In this document: positions 1 through 15,000 of the stretch, piece after piece
Layout of the letters: every line of letters begins with the position of its first letter
Position numbering within the stretch: the first letter of the stretch is position 1
Source: Mugil cephalus
Taxonomy: Eukaryota > Chordata > Actinopteri > Mugiliformes > Mugilidae
Assembly (NCBI RefSeq): GCF_022458985.1
Contig: NC_061777.1
Span: 8,472,668 to 8,536,667 of the forward strand
Reading direction: 5' to 3'
DNA: 64,000 bases
Made by a program: the position numbers and the translations under genes
The notes under the pieces: generated by a model
What the model saw: only the letters and a program-made list of their open reading frames with translations
What the model was told of the DNA's origin: nothing
The model's database searches: none

Positions 1-3000
1 AGGACATGAATGGCTTGAGACTGATATATGATCTGTATAAAGATCAGAAGGTGGGATGTGGTGGCTGTTAGTTCAAAATTGAAATTGCATCATGGGATAT
101 TATATAAGCATCTACTCAAATGTTTCCTGTGTATTATGTGTTCTTACATCTTTCAGGATGCAAAGGCTGAGTGGTCTCAAATCCTGTGGGCAGATTTGAA
201 CATCCAGTTGCTTCAAGAAGGTGCTGAAGGTTTCCTCGGGAGGCTGAGGCAGCTGCCCAAAGATGCGCAGGTGTTGTCTGTGGCCTTCTACCTGGAAGGA
301 CACATGAAAGAGTTTAGGGAGTCTCTGCCTCTTCTGCTGGACCTGAAGAATGAGGCCCTCAGAGACAGGTCAGCCTGAAGATTCATACCAGAACCTGGAA
401 TAAATCTGACACCAAAATCAAAATGCAGATTATTGATAAATTCATTCTTTTTTCTGTCTATCCTTCAGACACTGGAAGGAGCTGATGGAAAGGACTGCCA
501 CTAGCTTTGAGATGAACACAGACAGCGTCACCCTGGAGAATATGTTTGCGATGGAGTTGCACAAATATGCAGATGTCATAGGTGACATTGTCCACTCTGC
601 TGTGAAGGAGCTCAGTATTGAAAAGGCAAGTTTTACACTTGAATTACACATATCTCTATCTGGAGTTAGGAGTTATGTCTGAAATCCTTATTATTTATCT
701 GTGTTTGTGCCTCCAGGGTGTGAAGGAGGTGGTGGACACCTGGGAAAACATGAAATTCAGCCTGCAGCCCTACTTCCTAGGTACACAGGAGCATTGCTCC
801 ATTCTGGGTGCGGTGGATGAGATCCAGCTGAATGTGGACAACGATCTCATGAACTTACAGAGCATGGCTGGCAGCCGTTTTGTTGGGCCTTTCCTTGGCA
901 TCATACGGCAATGGGAAAAAGATTTGTCCCTTATCAGTGAGACAATAGAGGTCAGTTAGGGGGGATGAATTCTCCATAGCACTTTAGCTGGTCCACAAAG
1001 CCTTTAATAATAATAAAAAATATTTCTTGCTCAGGTATGGTTGTTGGTTCAACGAAAATGGATGTACCTGGGGAGCATATTCATCGGTGGAGACATTCGC
1101 TCAGAGTTGCCCGAGGATGCTAAGAAATTTGATAACATACACAAAGAATTTAAGACTGTGAGTGTTGTAATAATATTAGCTTGATGAAATCAACGTTATC
1201 CATTACTGAACATGTCAAAGTCATGTATTTTTCTCCTTTTTTCTATAGTTAATGAGTAACACAGAACAGGGTCCAAACATTAAGCAGTGTTGCCTCAGTC
1301 CCAACCGACTAACGGACCTGCAGGCCCTGAGTGATGATCTAGAAAGGTGCCAGAAGAGTCTCAATGACTACCTGGACTCAAAGCGGAATGCATTTCCTCG
1401 CTTCTTTTTCATTTCTGATGACGAACTGCTCATCATTCTTGGGAGTAGTGACCCTGCCTGTGTCCAGGAGCACATGATCAAGGTATCCTTGCACCACAGA
1501 CGATGGAAAAGGAATCAAAAACACATTACAGAATCTGTGCATGCCATGTGTGAATAAACACTTTGATATGATTTATTCTTTTCTTGCTCAAGATGTATGA
1601 CAACATAGCTTCTCTGAGATTTGATGTGGGAAGCAAAGGGGATACAGTAGTTGGAGCTATGGTGTCGGCTGAGGGTGAGGTGATGGAGCTGAGGAAACCT
1701 GTGCCAGTAGAGGGCAGAGCAGAAGAGTGGATGATGGGGGTACTAATGGAAATGAGGAAGACTAATAGGCTCATCACCAAGGAGGCAATCTTCTATTACT
1801 GTCAAGACAGGAGTAGGTGTGTGTACATATTATGCGTGTGTGAGCAACAGTCAATAATGTGTCATGGGCAAGAGAAAAATTGTCCCATTGTTCTCATGTT
1901 TCTCAGGGTCGATTGGATGTTCCTGTACCAGGGCATGGTGGTGCTGGCTGCAAACCAAGCGTGGTGGACCTGGGAGGTAGAGGACGTCTTTAAAAATGTG
2001 AAGAAAGGGGAGAAGCATGCATTCAAGAACTATGCTGAAAAAATGCACCAGCAGATTAATGAACTGGTAACACGCATTACTCAGCCTATGAAGAAAAATG
2101 AAAGACGAAAGTTGAACACGGTGCTTATCATAGATGTCCATGCAAGAGACATTGTCGACAGCCTTATGCAAAACAGGTAAATCTTTGCGGGGTTAACTTT
2201 TCCATTTGAACATGACAGTTCCTTTACTGGTGATGAAGGCAAAAGCGTAAAGCAAAATGTCAATCTTTTTCCAGTTTAATGGATCCACAAGGATTTGAGT
2301 GGGAAAGCCAACTAAGATTCTACTGGGTTCGTGGACAAGACAACCTGTTTGTGCGTCAGTGCGCTGCTTCCTTCTCGTATGGCTACGAATACATGGGGTT
2401 GAATGGTAGACTGGTTATAACCCCAATGACAGACCGGATCTATCTCACCCTCACTCAGGTTTGAGTGACTTTGTATATTTGTAACATATTCATTAATCTG
2501 TCAGCTTGTCCTGACAATACGATATCTGTTAATGTGTGTGTATATGCGGTGAAGGCTCTTTCAATGCACCTGGGTGGAGCTCTTGCTGGACCAGCTGGCA
2601 CAGGAAAGACGGAGACCACCAAAGACCTGGCTAAAGCTTTAGGCCTACTCTGTGTGGTTACAAGCTGCACCGAGGGAATGGATCACATGGTAAGAACCCC
2701 ATGATATTCATGAGAGAAAAATGAAGAAAAATCATCCTCTGTCAGAAACCTTTGACCCTAATCCATTTACTCTTTGTATTCAGGCCATGGGTAAGCTCTT
2801 CTCTGGCCTCGCCCAGTGTGGAGCTTGGGGCTGCTTTGACAGATTAAACCGTATCAGTGCTGCAGTGTTGTCAGTTATCGCCTCCCAAATCCAGACAATC
2901 CGCAACGCTCTCATTCTACACTGCAAAAGGTTTAATGTAAGTCTCTTGTAGTCATACAGGACCAGTAATTAGTACACTGAAAACAAATCAATTTGTTATT

Positions 3001-6000
3001 ATTAAATATATTCAATGATTTTTCACTGTGTCCTCTTCACCATTATCCCCTGTACTCAACCTCCTTCTCACTAAATCAGTTTGAAGGGCAAGAGATCAGC
3101 TTGGATGACCGCATGGGGATTTTCATCACTATGAACCCTGGTTACCCAGAATGTACAGAGCTCCCAGATTCAGTCAAAGTCCACTTCAGGCCAGTGGTGG
3201 TCATTGTGCCTGACTTGCAGCAGATTTGTGAGATTATTCTCTTCTCTGAAGGCTTTCTAACAGCCAAGGTGATGCACACTCAAACACAAATTGCATTGTT
3301 ATTGGCAGAAAACACCCGAGGAGTGAAAAATTAACCGTCTACATGCACTGCCATAATAATTTATGTTACTGCATCTTCTCTTCTACTCCTTTCAGGTTCT
3401 TGCAAAGAAGATGACAGTAATGTATAAACTGGCTTGTAACCAGCTGTCCAAGCAGCCTCATTATGACTTTGGCCTGCGAGCTCTGAAGTCTGTCCTTGTG
3501 ATGGCTGGACAGCTGAAGAAAGATTCAGGGTCCCTCAGTGAGGTAGAGACCCAAGAACATTTTGTGTGTTTCAATTTAATGTAGTGAACAGAATATTAAA
3601 AAGTTATTTGTGACTCCAGTATAAACTGAAGGTTGGCTGCTGATTGTAAAAAGTACATTTCCTGTTGTAGATTTAGAGTTTTACTCATTATGCATCAATC
3701 ATTGGTGGCTAATTTCTTGTTAAATAATCCTCACCCAACTTGGGTAGGTGTTTTTTGCTGACAGTCCTGGAATATTTTATTGTTAAATCATGGGAACATG
3801 TTTTCCTCTCACTTATTTGCAGTATTTCTCTTTCTGCTTGACAGGACATGCTGTTGATGCGTTCTCTGAAGGACATAAACTTGCCAAAGCTTGTATCTGA
3901 GGATGTCCCTGTGTTCCTCGGGCTGCTTTCAGACCTGTTTTCTGGGCTGGACTGTCCTCGTGTTCTGGTTCCCAGCATCAGTGATGCCGTGGAGCAGATC
4001 CTGCAAGAGAAGAAATATGTCGTACTGCCTGACCAGGTGTTTCATCAATGTTTCCTAGATAAGATCCTTTGAGATACCGTCTTCCTTACGTTACTTAATG
4101 ATTACTTAATTTCACTGACAAAAGCTTGCCTGTCATTGATGATATACCTTACTCTTTATCCCATCTGCGGTTTCAGGTAGATAAAGTGGTTCAGATGTAT
4201 GAGACAATGATGAGCAAGCATGCTACTATGGTTGTTGGCCCGACTGGTGGAGGAAAATCTGTTGTGATCAATACATTATGTCACGCTCAGAGCAAGTGAG
4301 TGTAATTCAACATCACGTTCCTGAACGTTTGTGTGAATAGTTGTAACCAGTCATTTTCTCAATTTTCAGACTGGGATTGCAAACCAAGCTGTATCCCCTG
4401 AACCCTAAAGCCGTGAATGTCATTGAACTTTATGGTGTTCTGGATCCTGACACTCATGACTGGACTGATGGGATTTTATCTACCATCTTCCGTGAGATCA
4501 ACAAGCCTTCTGACAAACAGGAGCGGAGGTAAAAAGTTAAACAATCAAAGGAGACATTTTAATAAGTCAGTGTTTATTTGCAAAGTAATAGAAGGCATGA
4601 TCTTTGACTCACAGGTACATGCTATTTGATGGTGATGTGGATCCTCTGTGGGTCGAGAATATGAACTCAGTGATGGATGACAACAAACTCCTCACTCTAG
4701 CAAACGGAGAAAGGATTCGTTTGCGAAGTCACTGCGCCCTCCTGTTTGAGGTTTGTCTCAGTTTTTGGGTTGCTCTTAGCAGGATACCCTTCCATGCACT
4801 TCTCTGTAAAGCAACTTTTAAAGTATACATTAATAAAAACTTTGCTGTCACAGGTTGGAGATTTGCAGTATGCTTCTCCTGTTACTGTTTCCCGCTGTGG
4901 GATGGTTTTTGTTGACCCCCAAAACCTGCGATATGCCCCTTACTGGAAGAGATGGATCCAAAGCAGACCTGAGAAGGTATAACAAAGATAAAAATATCAA
5001 AAAAAGTACCTGTTTAGAAGTTGTTTATCCAAATGCCTTTACTTTTTGTCTTCTAGGAACAAGAAGAGCTCAACAGACTGTTTGAGAAATACGTGCACAG
5101 CTCGGTTGATATGATTGTGAATGGTGTTGTTGATGGCAAACAGGGCCAGAAACTAGAGACTGTCGTTCCGCAGACATCTGTGAATATGGTATGTATCATC
5201 CATGGCAACTGCAGTCCAGTAAAGCAGTTAGACTGGTATAGTGACATACTACTTGAATTAATTGTGACTTTTTTTTGGCACCGCTGTGTTCAGGTGACAC
5301 AGTTGTGCCTGATGCTGGATGTGCTGCTTGAGAGCATGAGCAGCAATGCTGGAGTCATGGAGGGCCTCTTTCTGGAAGCTCTGTACTGCTCACTAGGGGC
5401 CACATTGCTGGAGAGTTGTAGGATCAGGTTTGATGAGTTCATTAAAAAAGTTTCCTGCTTGACCATAGTTCAAGATGAAAAAGCCCTGGCTGGACCTGGT
5501 GAGATTCCAGGTAAAAATCAAGAATTTGTCCAGGGAATGACAATTAATTGTTGGTTGAATAAGTATTGGTTGAATAAGTACCACAATGACAGCAAACCTA
5601 ATTTTCCAGTTTATTTTTCACAAGAATCGATAATAAACTGCGTCCATACAGGTTACCTCCCAACTTTGTATGACTTCCATTTTGATGGAATACAAGAAAA
5701 GTGGGTTCCATGGAGTTCCCTGGTTGCCCAATACATTCACAACCCTGAAATGAAGTTTGCTGATATCCTAGGTAATGATCGCTCATGTGAGATGTAAAGG
5801 GAGGACAAATTAGATGGGTTTTAAACTTTGTGCCTTCTCCATATTTGCTTTAGTGCCAACTACTGACACCACAAGAACCAACTGGATCCTGAAACAGATG
5901 GTGAAGATAAAAAGACCGGTGCTACTGGTTGGGAAGTCAGGCGCTTCCAAGACAGCCACCATTCATAACTTTCTGAAGAATGTTAATACAGATACAGGGG

Positions 6001-9000
6001 TAAATTCAAAAGCCAACCATGCGTGTACTATATGCACATTTCTTGTGTTACTCTACTTTACATGACTTAATTTCTGTTTCTAGAATACTTTGATTGTCAA
6101 CTTCTCATCCACGACAACTTCACTGGACCTTCAGAGGAACTTGGAGGCTAACGTAGGGAAAAGGACCAAAGAGACCTATGGCCCTCCTATGGGGAAGAGA
6201 CTGCTGGTCTTTTTAGATGACTTAAGTATTCCAAAGGTACCTCCTGCAAACTTTCAAACTAGTTCTCTCATTTCCTTTACTATGATTAGTAATACACTTG
6301 CATGTTTGGAATACACTTGTCCAGGTGGATAATTACGGCACACAACAGCCTATTGCGCTTCTTAAGTTGCTGTTGGACCGAGGAGGCATCTATGACAGAG
6401 GGAAGGAGCTGAGCTATAAAATCCTCAAAGACCTTGATTTTATCGCTGCCATGGGAAAAGCAGGAGGTGGAAGGAATGAGGTGGATCCTCGCTTCATCTC
6501 ACTCTTCAGTGTCTTCAGAATTCCTTCTCCTACAGTGGAGTCCCTCCACCTCATCTATGCTTCTATTATCAAAGGCCACACACTGGTGATTATGTCTTTT
6601 CCACACAAATTCATATCTGTTATCTTTACCATCCATGTCACTGAGAATTAATAAACATTTATGAAATGTTTATATTTTAGCCATTTGAAGATGCCGTACA
6701 GGAGGTTTGTGATAAAATCACCTTCTGTACACTGGAACTCTACAACGTCATCATCAAGGAAATGCTGCCCACTCCCTCCAAGTTCCACTACATCTTCAAC
6801 ATGAGGGATCTGTCGAGAGTTTTCAATGGACTCACTCTCACCAAACCTGACAGGTCAGGTAAAATTCATCCTACTGACAGATTAACAGAGATGTATGTTT
6901 CTGAATATCTTTGCAATTTCTCTATAACAGGTTTTCGACTGTTACCCAGTTTGTGCGTGTGTGGAGAAATGAGTGCCTGAGAATCTTCCACGACAGACTC
7001 ATTGATGAAACTGACAAAGCTCTGGTAATCATTACAATAAATAGATACTTGACTGGTACAATGTATGTAACTGCTCCTCCAACACTTGTAGACACAAACT
7101 CTACTGTCTATCTGTTTATTTTAGTTTTTTTAAATGCTGCAGTGTTGTTTTGCCACCAGGTCCAAGGTCACATAAGAGACCTAATTGAGGAGCATTTCAC
7201 GTCAGACATGGACGGAGCCATGAAGGATCCAATTCTTTTTGGAGACTACACAACAGCCCTTAGTGAAACAGAACCAAGGGTCTATGGGGACATACAAGAC
7301 TATGAGGCTTCAAAAGCCCTGTTTCAGGTATTGTCAAATCATTAACAGTGTCATTAACGATGCTGGTGGGATCAGTCTTATGCCCTTTTTAGAACATGAT
7401 AGTATATTTATTTGTTTTAATCATTTACTGCTATTTTGTTTTAAATGTACTGAAGGACCACTGTGTTTTTTTTTAATTCTGCAGGAAATCCTCGAGGAGT
7501 ACAATGAGACAAAGTTGAGAATGAATCTTATACTGTTTGATGATGCCCTGGAACATCTGACCCGTGTACACCGCATCATACGGATGGATGGTGGCCATGC
7601 ACTGCTCGTTGGTGTCGGGGGCTCTGGGAAGCGGTCCCTCGCAAAGCTTGCTGCCTTCGCTGCCGGATGTGAGGTTGTACAACACAACGTATACATTTTA
7701 CAAATACTGTATGTTCGTTTCATTAAGCTTTTATGAAGAATAAATGTCATATGTAAAGCCGTCAATAATAGAATAAATATACTAACATGTTTACCACTAC
7801 AGTATATGACACTTTTTACAGTGTGAAAACAGCAGTCCTCCAGCTGTAATGCTACTAAATCTGGAATAAATAGAAAATAGGAATTACAAACTGTATTTTT
7901 ACAAGAAAATCTCCAGTAATTGAATCTGCTTGTCCCAGGTGTTTGAGATTAAAGTGAGCAGAGGATACAGTGAGTCTAACTTTCGGGAAGACCTGAAAAC
8001 ACTGTACTTGAAGCTCGGCATTGAAAATAAGAAGACAGTGTTCCTCTTTACTGATGCTCATGTTGCTGAGGAAGGCTTCTTTGAACTTGTTAACAGCATG
8101 CTCACCTCAGGTTGGATATCACTCTAACCTCTTCTCTCATACTTGATTTGCTTCTTATTTACTAGCTATGCTACTCTGATAATGCCCTCTCTTTATAGGC
8201 ATGGTTCCTGCATTGTTTCCTGATGATGAGAAGGAGTCAGTTCTCAACCAGCTACAAAGTGAGGCTCTTGAGATGGGAGCAAGTCTTTCCAAAGAAAGCC
8301 TGTGGAAGTTCTTTGTCAACAAGAGTAGCAACAATCTACACATTGTTTTAGGCATGTCTCCAGTGGGAGACACCCTGAGGACACAATGCAGAAACTTCCC
8401 AGGTAAATTTTATGTGCAGATTTCACTTGAATAACATCATTTCTGTCTTTGTTTTGCTAACTGTGCACTTTTCTCCCTTCAGGACTAATGAAAAACACTG
8501 TGATAGACTGGCTCCTGCCATGGCCTCCAGAGGCGTTACTTGCCGTGGCTCAGTCTTTCCTTGGTGTGATTTTTTAAAAGACATTTGTTATGGAAATGTA
8601 GAAAAAAAGCAACTTAATGGCATTCTTCACCACAATTAGTTGAGCTCAACAGCAACACTTTTCTGAATTCCCACCGTTTTGTTTCTATTTTTTACAGGTG
8701 AAAGTCCAATGATTCCTGAGGCACACTCTGCAGCAGTTATAGATCATGTGTGCATGGTCCATAGCTCTGTGATTCACTACAGCAAGTTATTACAGCAAAA
8801 ACACAGACGTTGCAACCATGTTACTCCAAAGAACTACATAGGCTTTATCACCACATATTCTAATCTCTTGGAGGAAAAGGACAAATATATCCTGGGTGAG
8901 AAGAGGAACGCTTAATATCTTTGCAGCATCTGTGGAAAGCGTTTGCTTCGCAGCTGCTGTGCATTGATATGTTTTGATGATTTAAGACATTTCTACTCTG

Positions 9001-12000
9001 TCCTAGCTCAATGCGAGCGTCTAGAGGTAGGTTTGGATAAACTGAAAGAAGCCAGTGAGCAGCTGGCAGAACTGAATATCACTCTGGGAGATCAGAAGGT
9101 CGTCCTCGCTGAAAAGTCCAAAGCTTCTGAAGCCTTGCTGGATGAGTTTGTCTCACACACAAGCATAGGTCAGCATGTCTTAAGTTGTGGCATAATAAAC
9201 AATATACTGTAGTGTTCTGAAACTAAACACAGTTTTGCAAATTAACTTTCCCTTCTAGCTGAGAAAAAGAAATCTCTGGCAGAAGACAAAGCCAAGGAGA
9301 TTGAAGAGCAGGACAAAGTCATAGCTCTTGAGAAGAAAAACGCTGAAAGTTCTGAAGCTTTTACAGCATTCGAGGCAGCTCGCAACGCCCTGAAAGACCT
9401 GGAAAGAGCTGCTGTCACTGACGTCCGGTATACTTCCCCCTCTACCCAGAACATGATTTTCATTCTGTTTGTTGGAGTAGTTAACTATGATAGCCACCGG
9501 GCCATTCACCTTACCTTTCCCTGTTTTATCATTGTGCAGATCTTTTGCCAAGCCACCCAAACCCTTGGAGTTGGTTTGTGGATGCGTCATGGTGCTGCGT
9601 GGCTACAAAGAAATCAGTTGGCAGTTAGCCAAGGGGATGATGTCAGAGGGCAACTTCCTGCGTTCGTTGATAGAGATGGACTGCGATTCCGTAAATAACA
9701 ACCAAGTCAAAACTGTCAGAGGTGAGTTGGCTGCAGGGTCAATGGAAACTCAAATAGAGTAATAGTACAGCCTGTGTAGCCACTTGGTAGTGGCATTTCT
9801 CATAATCCTTGTCTTTGCAATTTCCCATGGATAGGCTCCCTAAAGAACCTTCAGACGAGCTTTGAGGAGATGCAAGCTATCAGCAAGGCAGGCTCAGTAA
9901 TGCTGAAGTTTGTGGAGGCGTTCCTAGGCTACTATGATGTTGCCAAACCCTATAGAGAGAAGGTAATATTAGTAATATTTTTTACATGTGTAACTACACT
10001 ACTCTACACTTACAAATTAAACAGCCCTGTTGGTGAATCATTTTTAGGTGTCACGTCTAGAGAAGAACATCTTTCAGAACAAGCGGGAACTGGAGCATAT
10101 TCAGGGTGAGCTTGCTGATATCCAGAAAGAACTGCCAGGTCTTGGAGAAAAGTATGAAGCTGCTCTTGCGGAGAAAGGGTTGCTACAGGAGGAAGCTGAT
10201 CTCATGGAGAAGAAGCTTGTAGTTGCTGACAAACTCATGTCTGACCTGACCTCTGAGAAAGAAAGGTGGGGTTTGAAAAGTCACAGCACTTGACTCTATG
10301 AGTCTAACCACCATACAAGTAGTTGCTTGTCTATTTTTCTTCATCACTCTGTCTTTATCATTTTTACTATCCAAACTCAGGTGGACAGAAAACTTGGATA
10401 AGTTGAAGCAGCGGCGCATGAGTCTCCTTGGTGACTGCCTGATCTCTGCTGGTTTTCTGACCTACGAAGGGGCCTTCAGCTGGGACTTCAGGAATGAAAT
10501 GGTATACCAGAAATGGGTTCGAGATGTGCAGGAGAGAGGCATTCCCTTGAGCCAGCCTTTCAAATTGGAACACCTTCTTAGTGATAAATTGGAAATCAGC
10601 AGGTGAGGAGTGTGCGCTCTGAATGTTTGGAAACTTAAAACAACATAACATGATGTGAAATGTTAGGGGGTTTTGCTGTGGCAAGTGGTTTAGGCTTCTC
10701 TCAACACTGACATCCAAGGATTTACCTAACTTTGTGTCAAATAAATCCTCTGTGACAGATGGGTCTCAGAGGGTTTGCCTCCAGATGAGCTGTCCGTGCA
10801 GAATGAAATCCTCACAACCAGAGGGAGTTGTTTTCCCATGTGTATTGACCCTCAACAGCAAGCGCTCAACTGGATTAAGAAGAAGGAGGAAAAAAACCTT
10901 AAGGTTCAAACTGTTTTATTTTCAGACAAGTTTCAGAATGAATGTTTTTAGGCAGTCTTATACTGCTGACAGACAAATGAAACGTGATCCTGACAGTGTG
11001 ACATCGTTTTTGTCTATTTTGCCCCAGATCTCATCTGTCAATGATGAAGACTTCCTGACCCAGCTGGAGATGGCCATCAAGTATGGCTTCCCTTTCCTTC
11101 TCAAAGATGTGGATGAGCACATTGACCCAGTGATTTACAATGTCCTAGCGAAGTATGTCAAAGGAGCAGATGGTAGACAAGTCATTATGCTGGGTGACCA
11201 CGGGCTGGAATGTGATCCCAACTTTAAGCTGTACCTCAACACCAAACTTGCAAACCCCAAATATTCTCAATCAATGTTTGGAAATGCCATGGTCATAAAC
11301 TACTCTGGTAAGATTTCTGTGCAGCCATAGTTTTGTTTGTATCATTTAAACATCAGGTACTGCATCACTGTTGGCTTCTCTCCATTCATTGTATCTATGA
11401 AACGTGCAGTGACACCTAAGGGTGTGGAAGACCAGCTGTTGAGCATTATCATGCACTTTGAAAAGAAGGAGCTGGAGGAGCAGCGTGAGCGTTTGATCCA
11501 AGACACAAGCAGCAATAAGAAGCTGCTGAAGAACCTTGAGGACTCCTTACTCAGAGAACTCACCATGTCTACGGGCAACATGTTCGATAACGCAGGGCTT
11601 GTCCAGGCTTTGGAGGAAACTAAGTCAAAAGCCTGTGAGGTCAGTTAAAGAAAAGACTAATGAAACAAAGGCAGAATAGCAATGTCACAAAAGTCACTAA
11701 TCCTGTTTTTGTCCCTCATTTGATAATTGTGATCAAAAGGTGTTTGAGAAACTCAAGTTGGCGGAGAAAACGTCCATGGACATTGATAAACTCAGAGATG
11801 CCTACAGACCTGCAGCCAAATGTGGTGCCGTCCTGTTCTTCGTGCTAACAGAGTTGGCTCTGGTGAACAACATGTACCAGTATTCGCTGGCCTCCTATCT
11901 GGAAGTGTTTGAATTTACCATGCGAAAAGCTCAACCTTGCTCTGTTCTTCAGCAAAGACTAGAGAACATCATTAACACACTGACATACAATGTTTATAAC

Positions 12001-15000
12001 TACGGCTGCACAGGTAATTATGGACAATGATGAATAATGGAATGAATTATTTCCGATTACCTTGTGGGTTTTATAATCTGAGCTCCTTGCAAATCCCTAG
12101 GGCTGTTTGAGAGACACAAGTTGCTCTTTTCCTTTAACATGACCATCAAGATAGAGCAGACAGAAGGGAGGGCACCTCAGGAGGAGCTGGAGTTCTTTAT
12201 CAAAGGTGAGCTCTAAAATATCAAGTAGATTATACTAATAACCAAAGTCCAAAGTGATTTTTAATTATTTTTAAACTTTATATGTGAAGGTAATCAATCC
12301 CTGGAAAAAAGCAAACATGGAAAGCCTCATGACTGGCTTCCAGATCAGGGCTGGGAGGACATAGTGAAACTCTCAGAGCTCTTTCCAGAGCAGTTCAACT
12401 CTCTGCCTGACGACATTGAGAAAAATTCTGCAGACTGGAAATCTGTAAGTGACACAAAATCACTGAAGGGATGTTACTGAAGGGATGTTACTGAATCAGC
12501 TGAGCCTTGATCTCATTCTTTTACTTTTTTTTTTTTTTTGTCCAGTGGTTTGACTTAGAGCAACCAGAACAGGCTCCATTTCCCATGAAATACAATGAGA
12601 GTCTGTCAGCCTTCCAGAAGCTTCTGCTGCTACGTTGCTTCCGTGTCGACAGAGTCTACAGAGCGGTCGCTGACTATGTCACGGTTACCATGGGCAACAA
12701 GTGAGACTACTACTACTGTATATACTTATATCTCTATATCTCATAATGTGCAATGGTTTAAGGCACTAAAATTAAGGAGAAGGAGCACTGTACAACAACT
12801 GAATAAATAATTTATGTGATGGATGAGAATCAGTGCCTACACCTAAAAATATAAGTTGTATGTAGTTCTAGTTCACCAGTGTGGTGCACGTATCCACACG
12901 TTTTCTCGTGTTTCTTCTCAGATATGTACAGCCCCCTGTGATCAGCTATGATGCGGTCTATAAACAGAGCAAACCTTTCTCACCCATCGTCTTCATCCTG
13001 AGCCCTGGCTCTGACCCAACCAGTGACCTCATGGAACTAGCAGAGAGGTCGGGCAGCAAGCTCAGGTTCCTTGCGATGGGCCAAGGCCAAGAGAAGGTAC
13101 TGAACACTTCTGTGTCTCCTCTATGAAACTAATTCAATATAAAAAGTAAGAATCGAGATAATCGAGATGTGTGCTGTGACTTTGATCAAGGTGGCGCTAG
13201 ATTTGTTGGAGAAGGCCGTGTCTCGGGGGCAGTGGCTGATGTTACACAACTGCCACTTGCTGGGGAAGCGGCTAAAGGAGCTGGAGAAAGCCTTGGAGGG
13301 AATCACCAAGCCCAACTCAAACTTCCGCTTGTGGCTCACCACCAGCCCCATTAAGGATTTCCCCATTGGCATCCTGAAGAAATCTCTGAAGGTGAAGCAC
13401 ACTGCATCTTTACTTCCTCTAGTGTTGTCAACAGATGGTAGTTGTTTGAATGTTTTTAATCTACAGTATATGATGGCAACATGACATGGAGAAACAGTGA
13501 CATACTTGCAATATATATTTACACATATGATGCTTTGACGTTGTGTGCAGGTAGTGATAGAGCCTCCCAACAGTCTCAAGTTGACCATGAGAGCCACATA
13601 CTCCAAAATCTCAGATGAGACCTTGACAGCGTGCCCCCACCCTGCATTCAGCCGCTTGGTGTACGTGCTGGCCTTCTTCCACGCTGTGGTGGAAGAGAGG
13701 AGCAAGTATGGAAAGATCGGCTGGAATGTGCCCTGCGACTTCAGCCAGTCTGACTTCTTTGTGAGTCTAACACTGCGTTGGAAAACAAACAATCTTGACT
13801 TTAGGTTGAGTTTAAATTCTTTTGACGTAACTGTGCTCAACAGGCGAGTGTGGAGGTCCTGAACACTTACCTGACAAAAACTCATAACCAAGGAGACGAC
13901 ATACCCTGGGAAAGCCTCAAATACATTATCGGGGAGGTTAGTGAAGTAGTTTTATATTGTGTGTTTGTTTTTAAGTTGTATGTTGATTGCCCTGCTACAT
14001 TTAGCATGTCTGTATATCGTTGTATTAGGTGATGTACGGCGGCCGAGCATTAGACACCTTCGACCGCAGGATCCTGACTGTGTACATGGATGAGTACCTC
14101 GGAGACTTCCTCTTCTACACTTTCCGACAGTTCCACTTTTTTGTTAACAAAGATGTAGATTACAAGATCCCTCCGGCTGGGCCGAAGGAAATATATGTTG
14201 GTGTGTTGTTGTTTTCATGGCTTTAATTCTCGTATTTTAAACCAAAAAGATCTGAATCGTCTGTCATCGGCACTCACAGGTTTACCCCTGTTACAGATGA
14301 GATCGACAACATGCCACTTTCAAACACGCCAGAGGTACTGGGTCTCCATTCCAATGCAGAGATAGGATACTACACGCAAGCAGCTAAAGAAATGTGGACT
14401 CACCTCATAGACCTTCAGCCTCAGACGGGTATGATTCTCACCTCTTAAGACTTTACTGTCTTTGCTGCCAACTATCCTCAACGCTGTCACACCCCAGGTG
14501 ACTCTGACGTGAGCATCCGTCGGGAACAGCACGTCAGCCAAGTGGCCCAGGACGTCGAGGAAAAGCTGCCCAAGTTATTTGACGTGGACGTAATCCGTGA
14601 AAAGCTCGGCACGGACATTTCCCCGACGTCAGTGGTCCTGCTTCAAGAACTGGAGTGCTTCAACAAACTGGTGGTCTGCATGCAGCACTCTCTGACTGAG
14701 CTGCAGAAGGTGAGAAGGAGGGGAAGATAAAAAGACAACAGGAAAACGGTCATACGGCTGTTCAGATGAGAGAACTTTATTTATCCCAACAGGGCAATTC
14801 ATTTGCAGCTTTTCCATATGCATGAGTCAATCAGTCAAATGAATAAACAAGCCAAGGAAACAATAAATGCACAGGAACATAATAATTGATCAGAAAATTC
14901 AAGAATTATTAAAACTCCCATGAATAATTACAATAAATAAATAAATAAAACGTTAAAAGTTTCTTCTGAAATGAGTGGAGTCTGTGTTTAAAAGCTTTGT

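Noticed and set aside
5093-5797. 234-codon plus-strand ORF as a separate gene
   Set aside because: It is dnah10 exon sequence read through two stop-free introns with good splice sites; the protein alignment needs those introns removed.
13121-13891. 256-codon minus-strand ORF
   Set aside because: It lies antisense to several dnah10 exons and the introns between them, and has no family resemblance; the plus strand gives clear dynein sequence.
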